Positions 12,181 through 26,903 of a stretch of DNA of 64,000 nucleotides are shown here, piece after piece. The translations under genes were made by a program, and so were the position numbers. The DNA is from Diphasiastrum complanatum (Eukaryota; Streptophyta; Lycopodiopsida; Lycopodiales; Lycopodiaceae): assembly GCA_029204225.1 (NCBI GenBank), contig MU831921.1, forward strand, positions 1 through 64,000. Direction: 5' to 3'. The notes below the pieces were generated by a model. That model was not told where the DNA came from. It was given only the letters and a program-made list of their open reading frames with translations, and made no database searches. How positions within the stretch are numbered: position 1 is the stretch's first letter; each line of letters begins with the position of its first letter.

Positions 12181-13197
12181 TGTCGTAAAAGAGATGACTG
12201 GCAACAGAAGCTTGAGCGTAGGCATGTAGGAACGGAAACACAATAGTTAGCAGCAGAAATATTCAAGATGAATCATTCATACAAAATTGCGCAAATGAAC
12301 AATACAATAGTGAGACAAAAATTGCACTCTGATTAATATCAACAGTGAATACAATGGCTTGAAGTGATAGCTTCAGCTGCGTGATAACACTGGCTACAGA
12401 TTAACTCTGATTATAATGTTAAAACAACACTTACATTGCTTGATTCAGCTAGTAGTATATATTTACAAGTGTCTTCAAAATATCTTACAAGCATTGAATG
12501 TTATTTACGCCAATCTTTGTATATGTACAAAGTGGGTAACCGCCCTTGGGATATTTAGCGGTCCAGCTGTTTTTCGAGTTGATAATAAGTTGGCGACGTC
12601 GGTCTGCCACTGTTGGAAAAACTCGAAAAACACGAAGGTGCCCTTGAACAGAGAAAGCATGTAAATCTCGAAGGTGCGAAAATCCTGAAGGTGCCTTTAA
12701 AGCGAAGGCAAAGAAATGCGAAAAAGATGACAGTGCCTTTAAAATGGATTTTGGTCATAGTGTCGCATTTTTTTCGAAGGTGCGAAAAATGCAAAAAACC
12801 TAACAGTGCCTTTCAAATGAAATTGGTCACAGTGTCGCATTTTTCTCGAAGGTGCGAAAAATGTGAAAAACCCAACAGTGCCTTTAAAATGAAATTTGGT
12901 CATAGTGTCATTTTCCTGAAGGTGCGAAAAATCCGACAATGCCTTAAAAATGAAATTTGGTCACAGTGTCGCATTTTTCCGAAGGTGCAAAAAATGCAAA
13001 AACTCGACAGTGCCTTTTTCCCGACTTTTTCGTGAGAGTGTGACAAAGGCGAAGGTGCCTTAAACGAAAAATGTTTTAAGGAAAAAACAAAGTTTTGGAA
13101 AAATGCGAAGGTCCAAAATATGTTGTCGGCCTTCAGCTGTTTTCAGGATGCTCATTACTTGAATGATTTGTTAAGGCTGAGCATAAGAAATCTAACA
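12181..13197 (-). mobile_element. 5' LTR of the deleted copia (right copy)
   Basis: About 1,017 bp, starting TGTTAGATTT and ending ACGACA on the minus strand (canonical TG...CA), next to the primer site. It carries the same minisatellite as the other LTR (about 12,720-13,020). By eye the two LTRs differ at many positions and by several short indels, so the insertion is not recent. Confidence 0.85.
12720..13020. repeat. LTR-internal minisatellite (right LTR)
   Basis: Four to five imperfect units of roughly 65-75 bp matching the array in the left LTR. Confidence 0.8.
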
Positions 13198-14996
13198 GTT
13201 TGATCAAAAATCTGGCTTGCCAATCACATTTTCTTGACATCTAGTCATCATTTTGAGGTCATAGCCACTTTCTTTCATACAATTGGCTTGTATTTGAGTG
13301 ATTTGTGGATTCTTGGAGTGTTTCCTTTTTTACAAATTCACTATCATGCTAACGATACTATCAGATGATCGATCTAACTTGCTATTCTTATTTGAGGCAT
13401 CGTAGGCAGACATGGTAGTTCTAATAGATAGTTGGTTAATTCGATCAGTCAGTTAGCCATGTGGAATAAGGAATATACAACACTAGATAGAACAAACAAA
13501 GATCGTGAACTGAACCGTGAATATGAACTAGTATGAACCATATCAAAAATGCAAAAATAAGAGAAAACTTAGTCAAAAACAATTCATGCATTAAGACTTA
13601 TTTGAAATATAATCCTTGAAAGGTAATTTATTCATTAATGAAACTATAGTACAATGATAAACAGTATTTTAAGTGTTGCACAGATTTCTCAAATCAGTTT
13701 GAAGACTGATAATACAATACTAAGATGACCAATACTATTGCACAAGCACATGATGCTACTTCACTATGTCTCTACTTATTTGATGGATTTGATTGCATGT
13801 ATCCTTATTCCCATGCTCAGATTATCATGTATTACATTGCATCTTATCATTTTACCATTCATGTATTACATTGCATCTAATCATTTTATAAGGCTATTAT
13901 GGTAAATTTCTTGATAGAAAAATTCTCCATTTGTCTCCAAGTGTGTTCATTATGCATTTCTCATTGGAAGTAGTGTGATGATTGGTTGATGTGATGTGAT
14001 GCTTTCTTGAAAAGTGTAATGCATGCTTGTACTTGAGAGATGCAAGGCTATAAGAAGTTCAAACTTCATTTTTTTTAGTAATTTCCTTGTGTTCATAGTG
14101 TTAGTAGTGTTAATTTAGATGCTAGTGTTAATGGTAGTTTTATGTAGTGTTGGTAAAGTGGTTTTACCGTTAAAATAGTGTTCAAGAGAGTGCTATGTAG
14201 TGAGAAAATAGAGTTAGAATGTGGTGGAATGACACATTGTTGGTAGGTGTAATCTAATGCAAATTTCTACTCCTTTTGCTCTTTTGTTCGAATACTTTTG
14301 AAAAAGGAATGATGTGCAGTTGAGTTTTTCCTTAACATGATGTTCAAAAGAGTGTGAGTGAGTGTGTGAGGATGGAATGGAATGTGTAATCATAATAGTT
14401 ATGTATGTGTTGTAGCGAAAGTAGAAAGTGACTGAACAGTGTTCTAAAATGTAAATCAATGTTGGAACGATTCATATTGCGGAATGATAAGTTGTTCTCA
14501 TTATTTGTGCATGCGTAGCATGAAATTGTGAAGCATTCAGCAAAATTTAGTACCTCTGCCAAGGATCTACTAGTTTTAAAATAATTTGCTCTAGTTTGTT
14601 AAATTTATATAAGAAAATGTTCTTTGGTGTTCAAAGGCTTGTATTGCATGATTTCTTGCATGGATTGGTGTTATGGAGACATTACAAGGACAGAAACCAT
14701 TCATCAATTTGTTAAAAATAAAAAAAAATTAGAAAGCAAAAACTCCAAACCATCAAGTAACTTAAAAAATGTGAAATAAGATTTTTAGTAGTTTTAGAGT
14801 CAAAATGCTTACTATCAGTTCCTTACAAATCAATTTGGACTTTTCTATTCATAACTGAGACTCACCTTTTGGACAATCGAGCCTAGTCAACATGTTTTAA
14901 ATGTTGCCAACTCAAGTAATATAAATGGACCTTGGGAATCGCATGTGATATTGACAGAGTCCAATTAATGTGATCTTTGATCTACCCTAAGGGTGA
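13198..14996. other. AT-rich intergenic sequence
   Basis: No gene or element recognised. Confidence 0.4.
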
Positions 14997-17574
<2,578 letters not shown>

Positions 17575-17685
17575 TCAAGTTCCACTTGCCACCAAATCCT
17601 CCACGTAGTCATGCAAAACCTGGTCATACAGTTTCTTCAATCGTCCCAATGCTCGCTCCTTTTCTTTATCTGATCCATTCTCTAC
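17575..17685 (-). CDS. oxygenase-like gene, exon 4 (terminal)
   Basis: A splice acceptor (ATTTACAG on the minus strand) is followed in phase 0 by 36 codons: VENGSDKEKERALGRLKKLY and then DQVLHDYVEDLVASGT, ending in TGA at 17,577-17,575. The charged, leucine-spaced composition predicts a helix. The phase matches the donor of exon 3, which supports this as the last exon. The assembled coding sequence is about 1,692 nt (563 residues). Confidence 0.7.
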   Translation of the reverse strand, partial: VENGSDKEKERALGRLKKLYDQVLHDYVEDLVASGT

Positions 17686-17964
17686 CTGTAAATGGCTAAC
17701 AATAAAATGCTGGAAACCCTCGACTGCTTCGAACTGTTACAAATATTCATACACTTGTCAACTAGCATTCCAATCCATGCACAAGATCACAAATAATCAC
17801 TTAAGCCTGAAAGTGAAATATTCGAGATAGGGAGGAATTTTCTACTAGTTTTTTTGTAGCACCCCAATATGTAACTTTCACTCAAATGTAATAGTACAAG
17901 AAGAGAAGAAAATGACATTTATTGATAAACCAAAACTGACATATAAGAGTAAAATTCGCATCAC

Positions 17965-18134
17965 CTGTGCACGCCCTCCAGCATTGTATGAAGCCTTAGC
18001 AAGACTGCTGAGGTCAACTTTGTGACCAGCCACTTGTGGCTTCCCTGAAGGCACTGGCCTACCCTTGGCACGCAGATAATCATACACCGTCCTCACAGCA
18101 AAGCGAGAGTCCTCCGTAAGTGGTGCTCCTGTCA
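17965..18134 (-). CDS. oxygenase-like gene, exon 3
   Basis: Encodes about 56 residues (TGAPLTEDSRFAVRTVYD... SLAKASYNAGGRAQ) and ends at a good donor, CAG|GTGATG, in phase 0. The acceptor is uncertain. The most typical candidate, CAG before 18,128, would create a stop codon with the last base of exon 2. A TTAAG acceptor (exon from 18,134) or a GGAG acceptor (exon from 18,125) keeps the frame open. I chose 18,134. Confidence 0.65.
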
Positions 18135-18362
18135 CTTAACAAGAGTTATGCAAATATTTGGCAAATCATTCTGTAACAATCAGGAATCCAAAAAAAGGGT
18201 GATAATCCATTACCATTCAGCAATGGATTCAGTTATCTAGAAAACGAGTCCCTAGAGACGGAAAATGCATTGCATTCCTAGGCTACAAAATAAAAGCTCA
18301 AATTTCAACACTGGTACCATAAACTGCTGTCAAGGTCAGGGCCTTTAAAAATGGTAACTTAC

Positions 18363-18743
18363 AAGCATGCGAATGATGTGACTGTAGGGGTGCAGACTCA
18401 GCAAGACCAAGCTCCCCGTCTTGAAAGGCAGTCCAACCAGGCTCATATGCTTCCAGAAATGCTTGCTTAGCCTTATTTGGCAGGTCATGAGGATGAACAA
18501 AGGGAACACCAGTAGGCCATCCAAGTTCTGCTCTCATCAACGCACATTGGCTATCCGGGGCAGAAAGATGATTTCCCTCACAATCCCTTAAGCTGCAAAA
18601 CCGAAGTTTGAGGCCTTTTCGATCAGCAATGTTTTGTACTCTTTCCTTCAGCACCCTCTGAGCCTCCAGCCTCAACCTCTTGGATGGAGCCAATGGCTTA
18701 CCCTTAGAAACCTGTTTCCTCCTCTTCAATGCTTTTGGTGGTC
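18363..18743 (-). CDS. oxygenase-like gene, exon 2
   Basis: Bounded by a TTTTGCAG acceptor and a TT|GTAAGT donor, phase 1 at both ends, consistent with exon 1. The 127 codons start with a basic, possibly nuclear-targeting stretch (ALKRRKQVSKGKPLAPSKRLR). A compact domain follows with Cys residues in RFCSLRDCEGNH and PDSQC and the motif LGWPTGVPFVHPHDLPNKAK. The Cys/His spacing could bind a metal. I do not recognise this domain by name. Its fusion to an oxygenase-like domain suggests a nucleic-acid or chromatin role, which is inference. Confidence 0.75.
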
Positions 18744-19126
18744 CTGCAAAAGAAAATTCAAGATACAGTAAATTAGCCTCTTAGCAGAACACAATACATA
18801 CAAGACCCTGATAATTGAAACTTGAGAAACACAAACAGTTATGAAACTCTATGAGGAATACAGGTCAGTTTCCTACAACAACTAACAAAAAATTTCCTCA
18901 AATTCCCAGCACATACATGATACATATATATCCTCAACTGCACACAGCCCAAATATTTTAAACCCTGACAAAAGCAGCTAATAAAAATAAAAAGGAGATG
19001 ATTGAAGAAAATTCAACCTAGTTGTCTGTTTTCAAATCATTTGTGTGAAGCTCAAAGATCGACTTCGCCCATGTTTTATACACTAATTCTAAAAATCAAG
19101 AGAAACGCTCATATCACTATACAAAC

Positions 19127-20156
19127 CTTCAAGGGATGCTGAGACAGATAGATTGGAGATGCCAAGCTTGTCAAGAATCTGGTCCATGGAATGAGATCGT
19201 TGCATGAATTCATGAGCTGATACTGGCTGCTGGAAAGGACCACCCACGACATGCCCAGCCATTGTCATCCGAGAGCAGTGCAAGATCGCGGTCGCTCTTG
19301 GCATTAGCTTAAAGGCAACAGAGCACCTCCCATACATTTGCCCCTGCGAGGAACTACTCATCTCAGTTCTGTGCAAAGCTGGGCTTATATAACCAGCAGT
19401 GGCTTGATACAGAGACAGGCCTGCATAAAGAATCATATCTTCAGGGCCAAGGTCTCCATCAGCAAGGAACCATCGCCCATGACTATCCCTGATCTGCAAA
19501 CCCGGTTTGTCGGCCCGCAAAAGTGTCAACAATCCTTTATCAGCCTGTGGTTCCGGATCATTGAAGACTGGCATGTGAATTGGGTCCTGCTCAGAAAGAT
19601 GAACGGCACCATGAACCCCAGGCCTGCCATGGCAGCATATGGATAGAACAGATGTTGATATTTCTCCATTTTTTAGTGGAATGTTATCAAGCAAATCTGC
19701 AAACGAGAAACTTCGGAGCTCAAGGAAGCATCCAATGGCATCAAGCACATGCCGAGAAGCCTTACCCAGACAGGAAAACAGCTCAGGTAGACATGCAGGA
19801 GAAAGCTCCGTGTCACTGCCTGCAGCTGCACCTGGCCTGTAGTCTAAAAACTCTCTTGCATGCTGGGGTTGGGAGCAATAGCCCACTGTCTTGTTCCAAT
19901 CCTGTAAATTTTCGGCATGGAGAGACTCCGAAACAGGGTTTTGCCTTTGATGAAAGAACATCCGAGAAGAATCCAGCACGCATCTTAGTAAAATATCATC
20001 CCCAGGAGCTAGTTGGATGATCACCAAATTGTATCTAGCTAGTGACTGAGACAGAGCACTCACTGCATATTTGTAGCGTTCTGAGGGCAACCCATCTAGA
20101 GGAACCAGGTCTAGAAGCCGAACACGTGCAGGAGAGGATATTCCAGGGCCTGCCAT
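19127..20156 (-). CDS. 2-oxoglutarate/Fe(II) oxygenase-like protein, exon 1
   Basis: The ATG at 20,156 opens 343 codons ending at a donor GAAG|GTTTGT (phase 1); read-through would hit a stop at 19,089. The fold is that of plant 2OG-Fe(II) dioxygenases: an N-terminal helical part, then the double-stranded beta-helix core with GLLTLL (208-213), GLQIRDSHGRWF (219-230), an LHR histidine (262) and R-x-S (Arg277, Ser279), which in the family bind the second His-side iron ligand and 2-oxoglutarate. The usual HxD iron motif before GLLTLL reads Gln204-Ala-Asp206, so the first histidine is replaced. The gene continues through exons 2-4 (introns of about 383, 228 and 279 bp), giving about 563 residues. 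Nothing nearby suggests a pathway. Either a pseudoenzyme or an enzyme with altered iron binding is possible. Confidence 0.8.
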
Positions 20157-20273
20157 TTGATGTACAAAGCTCAGCAGTCGAACCAGACTACATTATCCAA
20201 TCATTCCCAGCTCTGCCTGGACTCTTCATCATTGCTTGATTGAGGTAGTTGATTTCTACACCAGCTTCCATGC

Positions 20274-21215
20274 TTGCGTGTATGTGATCATTTACAGCTT
20301 CCAATGTCTGGCATCTGTCCCCTCACTGTTAGCAGAAGCCAAGACCAAGCCTCGCTTCAATTGCTCAAGCTGAAGACTTCAAGATCATTTCCAAACTCTA
20401 ATCTCTGGCATCTAACCGCCACTGTTAGTAGCAATAAGCAACGGAAAGCCAAGCCTTTGCTTCAATTGCTCTAGCTGATCATTTCCAGCCTCTAATCTCT
20501 GGCATCTATCCCCACACTGCCAATAGAAATACCCAAAGAAAAGCCAAGCCTTGGCTTCAATTGCTCAAGCTGAAAACTGTGTGTTCATTTCCAGCCCCTA
20601 ATCTCTGGCATCTGGCCCCTCACTGGCATCTGTCCCCTCACTGTTAGTAGCAATGAGCAAAGCAAAGCCAAGGCTTGAACCAAATTCTTGGCCTTGCTTC
20701 ATTTGCTCAAGCTGAAGAGAATGAAATCCTTTCCAGCCTCTCTAATCTCTGGCATCTAACCCTCACTGTTAGTACCCAAAGCCGAGGCCTTGCTTGGCCT
20801 GCTCAAGCTGAAGACTATGAGATCCTTTCCAGACTCTCTAATCTCTGGCATCTAATCCCCACTGTTGGTACCCAAAGTCAAGGCTTTGCTTTAATTGCTC
20901 AAGCTGAAGAGTATGAGATCCTTTCCACCCCCTCTAATCTCTGGAATCTAACCCTCACTGAGCTTTGCTCGAATTGCTCAAGCTGAAGACTATGAGATCC
21001 TTTCCAGAATCTCTAATCTCTGGCATCTAACCCTCACTGTTAGTACCCAAAGCCAAGGCTTTGCTTCAATTGCTCAAGCTGACGACTGTATCATCATTTT
21101 CAGCCCCTAACATCTGGCATCTGTGCCCACACTGCCAGTAGAAATACCCAAAGAAATTTCCAAGCCTTTGCTTCAGTTGCTCAAGTTCAAGAGCATCGCC
21201 ATGACCCTTTGAGGA
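20274..21215. repeat. tandem repeat array upstream of the oxygenase-like gene
   Basis: About nine imperfect units of roughly 80-145 bp (commonly about 95), each with TAATCTCTGGCATCTAACC, CTCACTGTTAGTACCCAAAG and TTGCTCAAGCTGAAGA-type blocks. It starts about 120 bp upstream of the gene's ATG, so it lies in the promoter or 5' UTR. Units near 20,675-20,986 are multiples of three and stay open on the plus strand, giving a repeating peptide (AQAEEYEILS, SNLWHLT). This is probably a by-product of the repeat. Confidence 0.9.
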
Positions 21216-21962
21216 TAATTCCCATAAACAAACAACCTCTTTCTTCTGGACGTGATGACAACAGAACAAAAAAAAACTCCACCCAATGCCCATGTATTGA
21301 AGCTATTGACAAATTCTATGATTTTGGGTTCATTGAGAGAGATTCTGAGCTCAAGTCAAAGGATTGATGCTCTACTGATCTCCTTGTCTGCAATCTTTGA
21401 TCATCATAACCTACTAATCTTGTGTCAAAGGCCAAAAAAAGAAAAAAAAATCGCATCAATTTAATGAAAGCGAATCGATTTCCTATGTTCTTTCCAACTA
21501 AAATTCGACATTGGAGCTCTGACCCAGGTTCGATTCCTTGCCAATGCATATGCAGATAAAATAAAAAAAAGGGTGTAAGAAGGGAAAAAAAGGGGGGGGG
21601 GGATTAATGGCACTAAATATTTGATGTGTGCCCCCACTTAGATGTTAGCCACAAGTCATAGATGCCACTTGGAGAGTTTTCAACGGCTAGACAATGCAAC
21701 GTGGCAGAATCTGAATCCTTTTGAGAAATTCCAACGGTGGGGGGGCCTAAAGTCTTGGCATGTCATTAAGACATGAGAGAAGGGGTAGGAGAAGAGGCTT
21801 CAAAATGAAGATATACACTCAATCAATCAATATTGTGGGTCCCCATAGCTATAAATGGCACCTTACATTTTAAGACCCACTCACTTGGATGCTAGCCACA
21901 TGGAAGCTTTTGAACTATCTCAAATATATGGTGAGATCCAAATGCTTACTAAGATATCCAAG
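21216..21962. other. intergenic, with an 11-base G run near 21,591
   Basis: No gene recognised. There are short related segments around 21,640 and 21,890 (GATGTTAGCCACAAG / GATGCTAGCCACATG). Confidence 0.3.
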
Positions 21963-23460
21963 GATGTAGAGCTCGAACTTGAAGTGTGCCATTAAGATAC
22001 TAGGTTATGGGTCCCACAAAGAAAAGGCTAGAGATTCCAAGCCCCAATTTTTTTCTAGGGAGGGGAGGTTAGAAGGGCCCAAAAATTTTCAAGCAAAATA
22101 AATGCGTACCAAAATAAACTTAAAGATTTGCTATGAATTTTCAATCCGACTTCGTATATGATTTTCAAATTTACAAATTTATTTAGAGGTACGATACCAA
22201 ACTGAATATCTAATATTGAAATTGGACATAGAATCATTGCATTTTGAATAGTGAAAATTTTACAAACCTTGGAATCGATTTCAAGAGTTGAGATCGTATC
22301 TATTTTTTGTGAGCAATAGACTCTTCCCCTGTTGCTATTTCACCATCTACTTGAGTGAATTCCCCTACTATTTTACCTCCCCTAAAATATCCTCATTTTA
22401 TGCGATGTAAATGGAAACTCCTTATCATGCATGATATCTTCTCCTTCTTTGTATTTCTCCAAGGAATGGTAGACACGAATGTTGTGGGGTACTTCATTTT
22501 TTTTATACATTGCAATAATCCATAAGGGGCATCTAAAGCTTGCATTGCCAATTACCAAAACGATGTAGAGCTCTAACTTGAAGTGTGCCATTAAGATACT
22601 AGGTTATGGGTCCCACAAAGAAAAGGCTAGAGACTCCAAGCCCCAACTCTTTTCTAGGGAGGGGAGCGTTAGAAGGGCCCAAAAATTTTCAAGCCCAACC
22701 TTATAGATAGATTTTCAACCAAAATAAACTTAAAAATTTGATATGAATTTTCAATCTGATTTCGTATATGATTTTCAAATTTACAAATTTAATTAGAGGT
22801 ACGATACCAAAATGAATATTTAAAATTGAAATTTGGACAATGAGGGCCCAAAAAATTTCAAGCCCAACCTTATAGATAGATTTTCAACCAAAATAAACTT
22901 AAAGATTTGATATGAATTTTCAATCCGATTTCGTATATGATTTTCAATTTTACAAATTTATTTAGAGGTACGATACCAAAATGAATATTTAAAATTGAAA
23001 TTTGGACATAGAATCATTGCATTTTGCATAGTGAAAAAGTTACAGACCTTGGAATCGATAGGTGAAGTGCCAATTCCAAGAGGTTGAGATCGTATCTATT
23101 TTTTGTGAGCAATAGACTCTTCCCCTATTGCTATTTCACCATCTACTTGAGTGAATTCCCCTATTGATGTTTCGACAGTTGACATGTGAGATCGTATCTA
23201 TTTTTTGTGAGCAACAGACTCTTCCCCTCTAGCTATTTCACCATCTACTTGAGTAGATTCCCCTACTATTTTACCTCCCCTAAAATATCCTCATTTTATG
23301 CGGTGTAAATGGAAACTCCTTATCATGTATGATATCTTCCCATTCTTTGTATTTCTCCAAGGAATGGTAGACACGAATGTTGTGGGGTACTTCATTTTTT
23401 TTATACCTTGCAATAATCAATAAGGGATACCTAAAGCTTGCATTGCCAATTACCAAAACT
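21963..23460. repeat. nested tandem duplication, unit about 600 bp
   Basis: 21,963-22,560 is repeated as 22,562-23,460; both begin GATGTAGAGCTC and end TTGCCAATTACCAAAAC. The second copy is longer because of internal duplications: about 165 bp (22,676-22,840 and 22,843-23,006) and about 85 bp (23,090-23,165 and 23,188-23,273). No coding content. It may be a young satellite-like array or decayed element ends. Confidence 0.9.
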
Positions 23461-26400
23461 AGTACCTGCCAAGATTGATTACCAACACATATTCAAGTTT
23501 TAAATACCCACCCAAGATCGATACCCAATAGTAGTTTTTTTTAAGAGTTATTGTTGGGTGTGGCCATTATGGGGGGGGTCTAATTGTCAATCTAAATCTT
23601 ATTGATAATCGTAAAATATGTGAGGGACAAGAGTTGGAGTTTGTGCTTTTTTTAAACAAAATATCAAATTTCATTGAGATTACAAGTTCAAATCCTAGAT
23701 CTTTGCATGTGTATCGAGATTCTTCTATGGAGAAATCTCGGCTGTTGAGGTAGTACAAGCAGCAAATAGGATATGATCCTATGAGGAGCCTCAGAGATGG
23801 GGCCTTCCACTTTCCTACGACCTTCAAGATAACAAGCTCAAAACAAGAAACAAAAGCTTAAGCAGTAGCATTCACATGTACTCACAAGCAAGAGTTGAAG
23901 GCATTATGAACTAAGGTAATTGCTAAATTAACTTCTACATTCTTTCCCCCAACCACACACTTCTCCTTCCCTCGCTAAACTACCACAAATCGTTATATGT
24001 AAAAATACTCCACTTATTCCATAAACTAAACACTCGGCAATTTACACATGCAATGATTTCAAGCAGGCCATGGAAATACACATTCTATAACTAACTACTA
24101 AAAATAGATACAAAATTTTAAGCATGCAATATAAAGTAAGAAGGCTCGAACAAGTAAATGGATAGCATGTGGACTGAAAGTCACTTTCTTGTATTGTGGA
24201 AGATCACATTGAGTCCATTGTGCTTCTATCATGAGGTAAGTGGAAGTCAATTGTAGACCTTGTTTATGAGGGGAATACTTAAGGAGTGCATTGTATGTGC
24301 ACCTACACTCTTGGCCCCACTCCATCCAATGGTGCTGGATGGGGCTAAGGGAACAAGCAGATCTGTCCCCCCTTGGACTTGGTAAGGCATGGCATTTGCA
24401 AGCTGCAATGCACGTCAAAGGCGAGTTTGCCTTTCAAAGAAAGGCAAAAATTTCATAAGCATGTCATATGAATGGCAAACATAAAAATTGCCCTTTCATT
24501 TGAAAGGTAGCTTTAAAAGGTCAAATGTAATGCTGGTTTGAAATTTAAAAAATTTATTACAAAATATAACATGAATATATGTCTATGAGTGGTTGAAAGG
24601 TTCATACCTATTTTATTTGAAAGGTACCCTATGAACCTATTTTATTTGACAGGTACCCTTGCATTATACATGCCATGTGATAGGTAAGAAAAAAAAAAGC
24701 CCATCCAGGTGAATGTTAAGGGTGCACGTCAAATTCCAAGCATGGACGGGGTGGGACCTGTGCATGCAGCAGCAGAGGTTATAGTGCATTTGTGGTGCAC
24801 TCTCTAATGAGAGTAGCTTATGAGACTTGAATCTAAGTTTAGAAGTTAAAAGGTTTGACTTAAACTTCACTCAAGTTGATATTCTAAGTTTGACTTTGTA
24901 ACATACAAAAATAGTTCTAGGCTTAAGTTAACCAATAAGTCTATTAAGACTAAGTTAATTCTAGTAAGCTTGTGAGTTGGACTTATACATGCACAAGATG
25001 TTAATTGGGCTTTTTTTCTAAAATTTATCTAATAAAAAATGTGGTATTTATTAGTAGGGTCTCATGTTTATAAACACTCTTGGATTTTGTCGTGCCAGCT
25101 CAGTTGCTTCTACACTTCAATTGCCAACATTCTCTCACTGCTAAGTCCCATGGCACTTTAGTAGAAGAGCTAAGCTAATTATTGTTCCTTTTGCTCATCT
25201 TGCTCCTTGTGGAGTATTAATTTATCGTACTCCTCCATAGAGGTATTTACAGCCAGAAGACGTTGGAGGCATGGAATAGCCATTTTTCCACCACCATGAT
25301 AATAGAGTTGGGCCACCACAAGTTAGTATATACGAGATAGGCTTGCCATGGGGGGTGTTGGGGTTGAAGTACAAAAGATCAATTGTACTATCCGAATAAA
25401 ATCCCAGCGTGCTCAAGAAGGCTAGTTCCTTCTTGTTAATTGCGACTTCTTGCACCAAGGGTCCAAGCTATCTTAATGTTTATTGTGAAAGATGTCAAGT
25501 GCATACTTGAAGTCGGCTTGTTTTGTCAACCACCCTTGTGAGCTTGAGATAGATGGTGGCCAATTGGGCTCCTTCAGTTCTTCAAAAATTGGTGACCGCA
25601 ACTCTCGTCATTCAAGGGATTCAAATCTAGCATTGACTCTCATATAGTGTGGGGCTCTAAAGTGCTCAAGGAGAGCTCGTTTATTACACTCCATAAGCAA
25701 TTTGCACTATGCATGTTGAGGGCATAACTTTGCAATTGTTTCCCTTCTCTTTGCATTTAGTTGCTCGATGGTACATGGCAACTCATATCTACCTCTACTC
25801 TAGTTCAGAATATATTTTCTTTCAAATTCTACTACTTGTTCCTCCAAGCTGAGGGATTTGTCAAACGCCCTACTAATAGCACTATGCTATGAAGTTTGTC
25901 TCTATAAATGTGCAGGCTCCTAACTAGTGATTAGATGTAGGGCCCCACCACCTTTGTCTTGGGACTCCTAGTATTAGAATATTGTTAGTTCCTAAAATAT
26001 TATTGTTCCTCATGAGGTGGGCATGTCTTTTGTTATGACCATATCTAGGTCAAAGGATTTGGAATAATCTTGCTATGTTAGACCGGCTCTCTAGTGTTTG
26101 AGATTGTTGATTACGCCTCGATTTAATTCCATGTCAAAGCCAGTTTTGTAACTAATAATCTTGAGATAACCTAGACACTCCTATTGAGGCATGTGGAGTA
26201 ATGCATGGCATGTGACGGAGGTATACATGAATATTGCATGGGATATGTGACCTAAGTTTAGTTGGATTGCATGGGGGATACATGAGCACATGCACAAGGT
26301 TCATACCACTATATGTATTGGTAGGAACTCTCCCTCATGTACTTTTGGATTTGGCTCTTGGTTACCTGTTTCTCTCCCTCTCTTCAGGCCATGGCTCAGG

Positions 26401-26549
26401 GGACAGGCGTTACGATGCATTTCTGTTGGGATGGGTGGCACTAGTCTCTTTTGGTGTTCTCTCATACCTTCGTCTTAATTCTCTCCTAGTGGTCTTTACA
26501 TCTTTGATAGAAACTGCCCTTGCCTTACTACATGTTTCGGCCATTCTTG
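23461..26549. other. long intergenic stretch without a recognised gene
   Basis: Several 60-110-codon frames exist but show no family motif. There is a short direct repeat (ACCTATTTTATTTGA, near 24,608 and 24,635). The right end abuts a truncated copia RNase H. Confidence 0.35.
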
Positions 26550-26894
26550 GTAGCTCAATCCTCATGCGAAGCTGAATATGTCACAGCTTCAAAGGTGGCG
26601 AATGAGGTAGTTTGGTTGCAGATGATGTTGGAGGCAATTGGCATACCACAAGGTAAACCATGCACGATGATGATGGATTCTCAAAGTGCCATATATCTGT
26701 CCCTGGATCTTGTCTTCCATTCAAAGACAAAACATACCATCACATTCGAGATTTCATCTCGAAAGGAGAGCTCCAGGTCCAGTACATAAAGTCTAAAGAC
26801 ATGATTGCAGATTTGCTCACGAAGCCGCTCGACAAGCCACTCGTCGCAAAGCAAAGAAATACAATTGGATTAAACATACAAAGTTGCAAAGTTC
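26550..26894 (+). pseudogene. copia RNase H, 5'-truncated
   Basis: Begins in the RNase H domain (AQSSCEAEYVTASKVANEVVWLQ, MMMDSQSAIYLS) and after a frameshift near 26,715 continues HIRDFISKGELQVQYIKSKDMIADLLTKPL, the normal copia pol C-terminus. Gag to RT is missing. It is followed correctly by a polypurine tract and an LTR. Confidence 0.85.
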
Positions 26895-26903
26895 AAGAGG
26901 GAG
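26895..26903 (+). other. polypurine tract
   Basis: AAGAGGGAG directly before an LTR starting TGTCAAAA. Confidence 0.75.

Noticed and set aside
19338-20020. Plus-strand frames of 100-146 codons
   Set aside because: They overlap exon 1 of the oxygenase-like gene on the opposite strand and show no motif.
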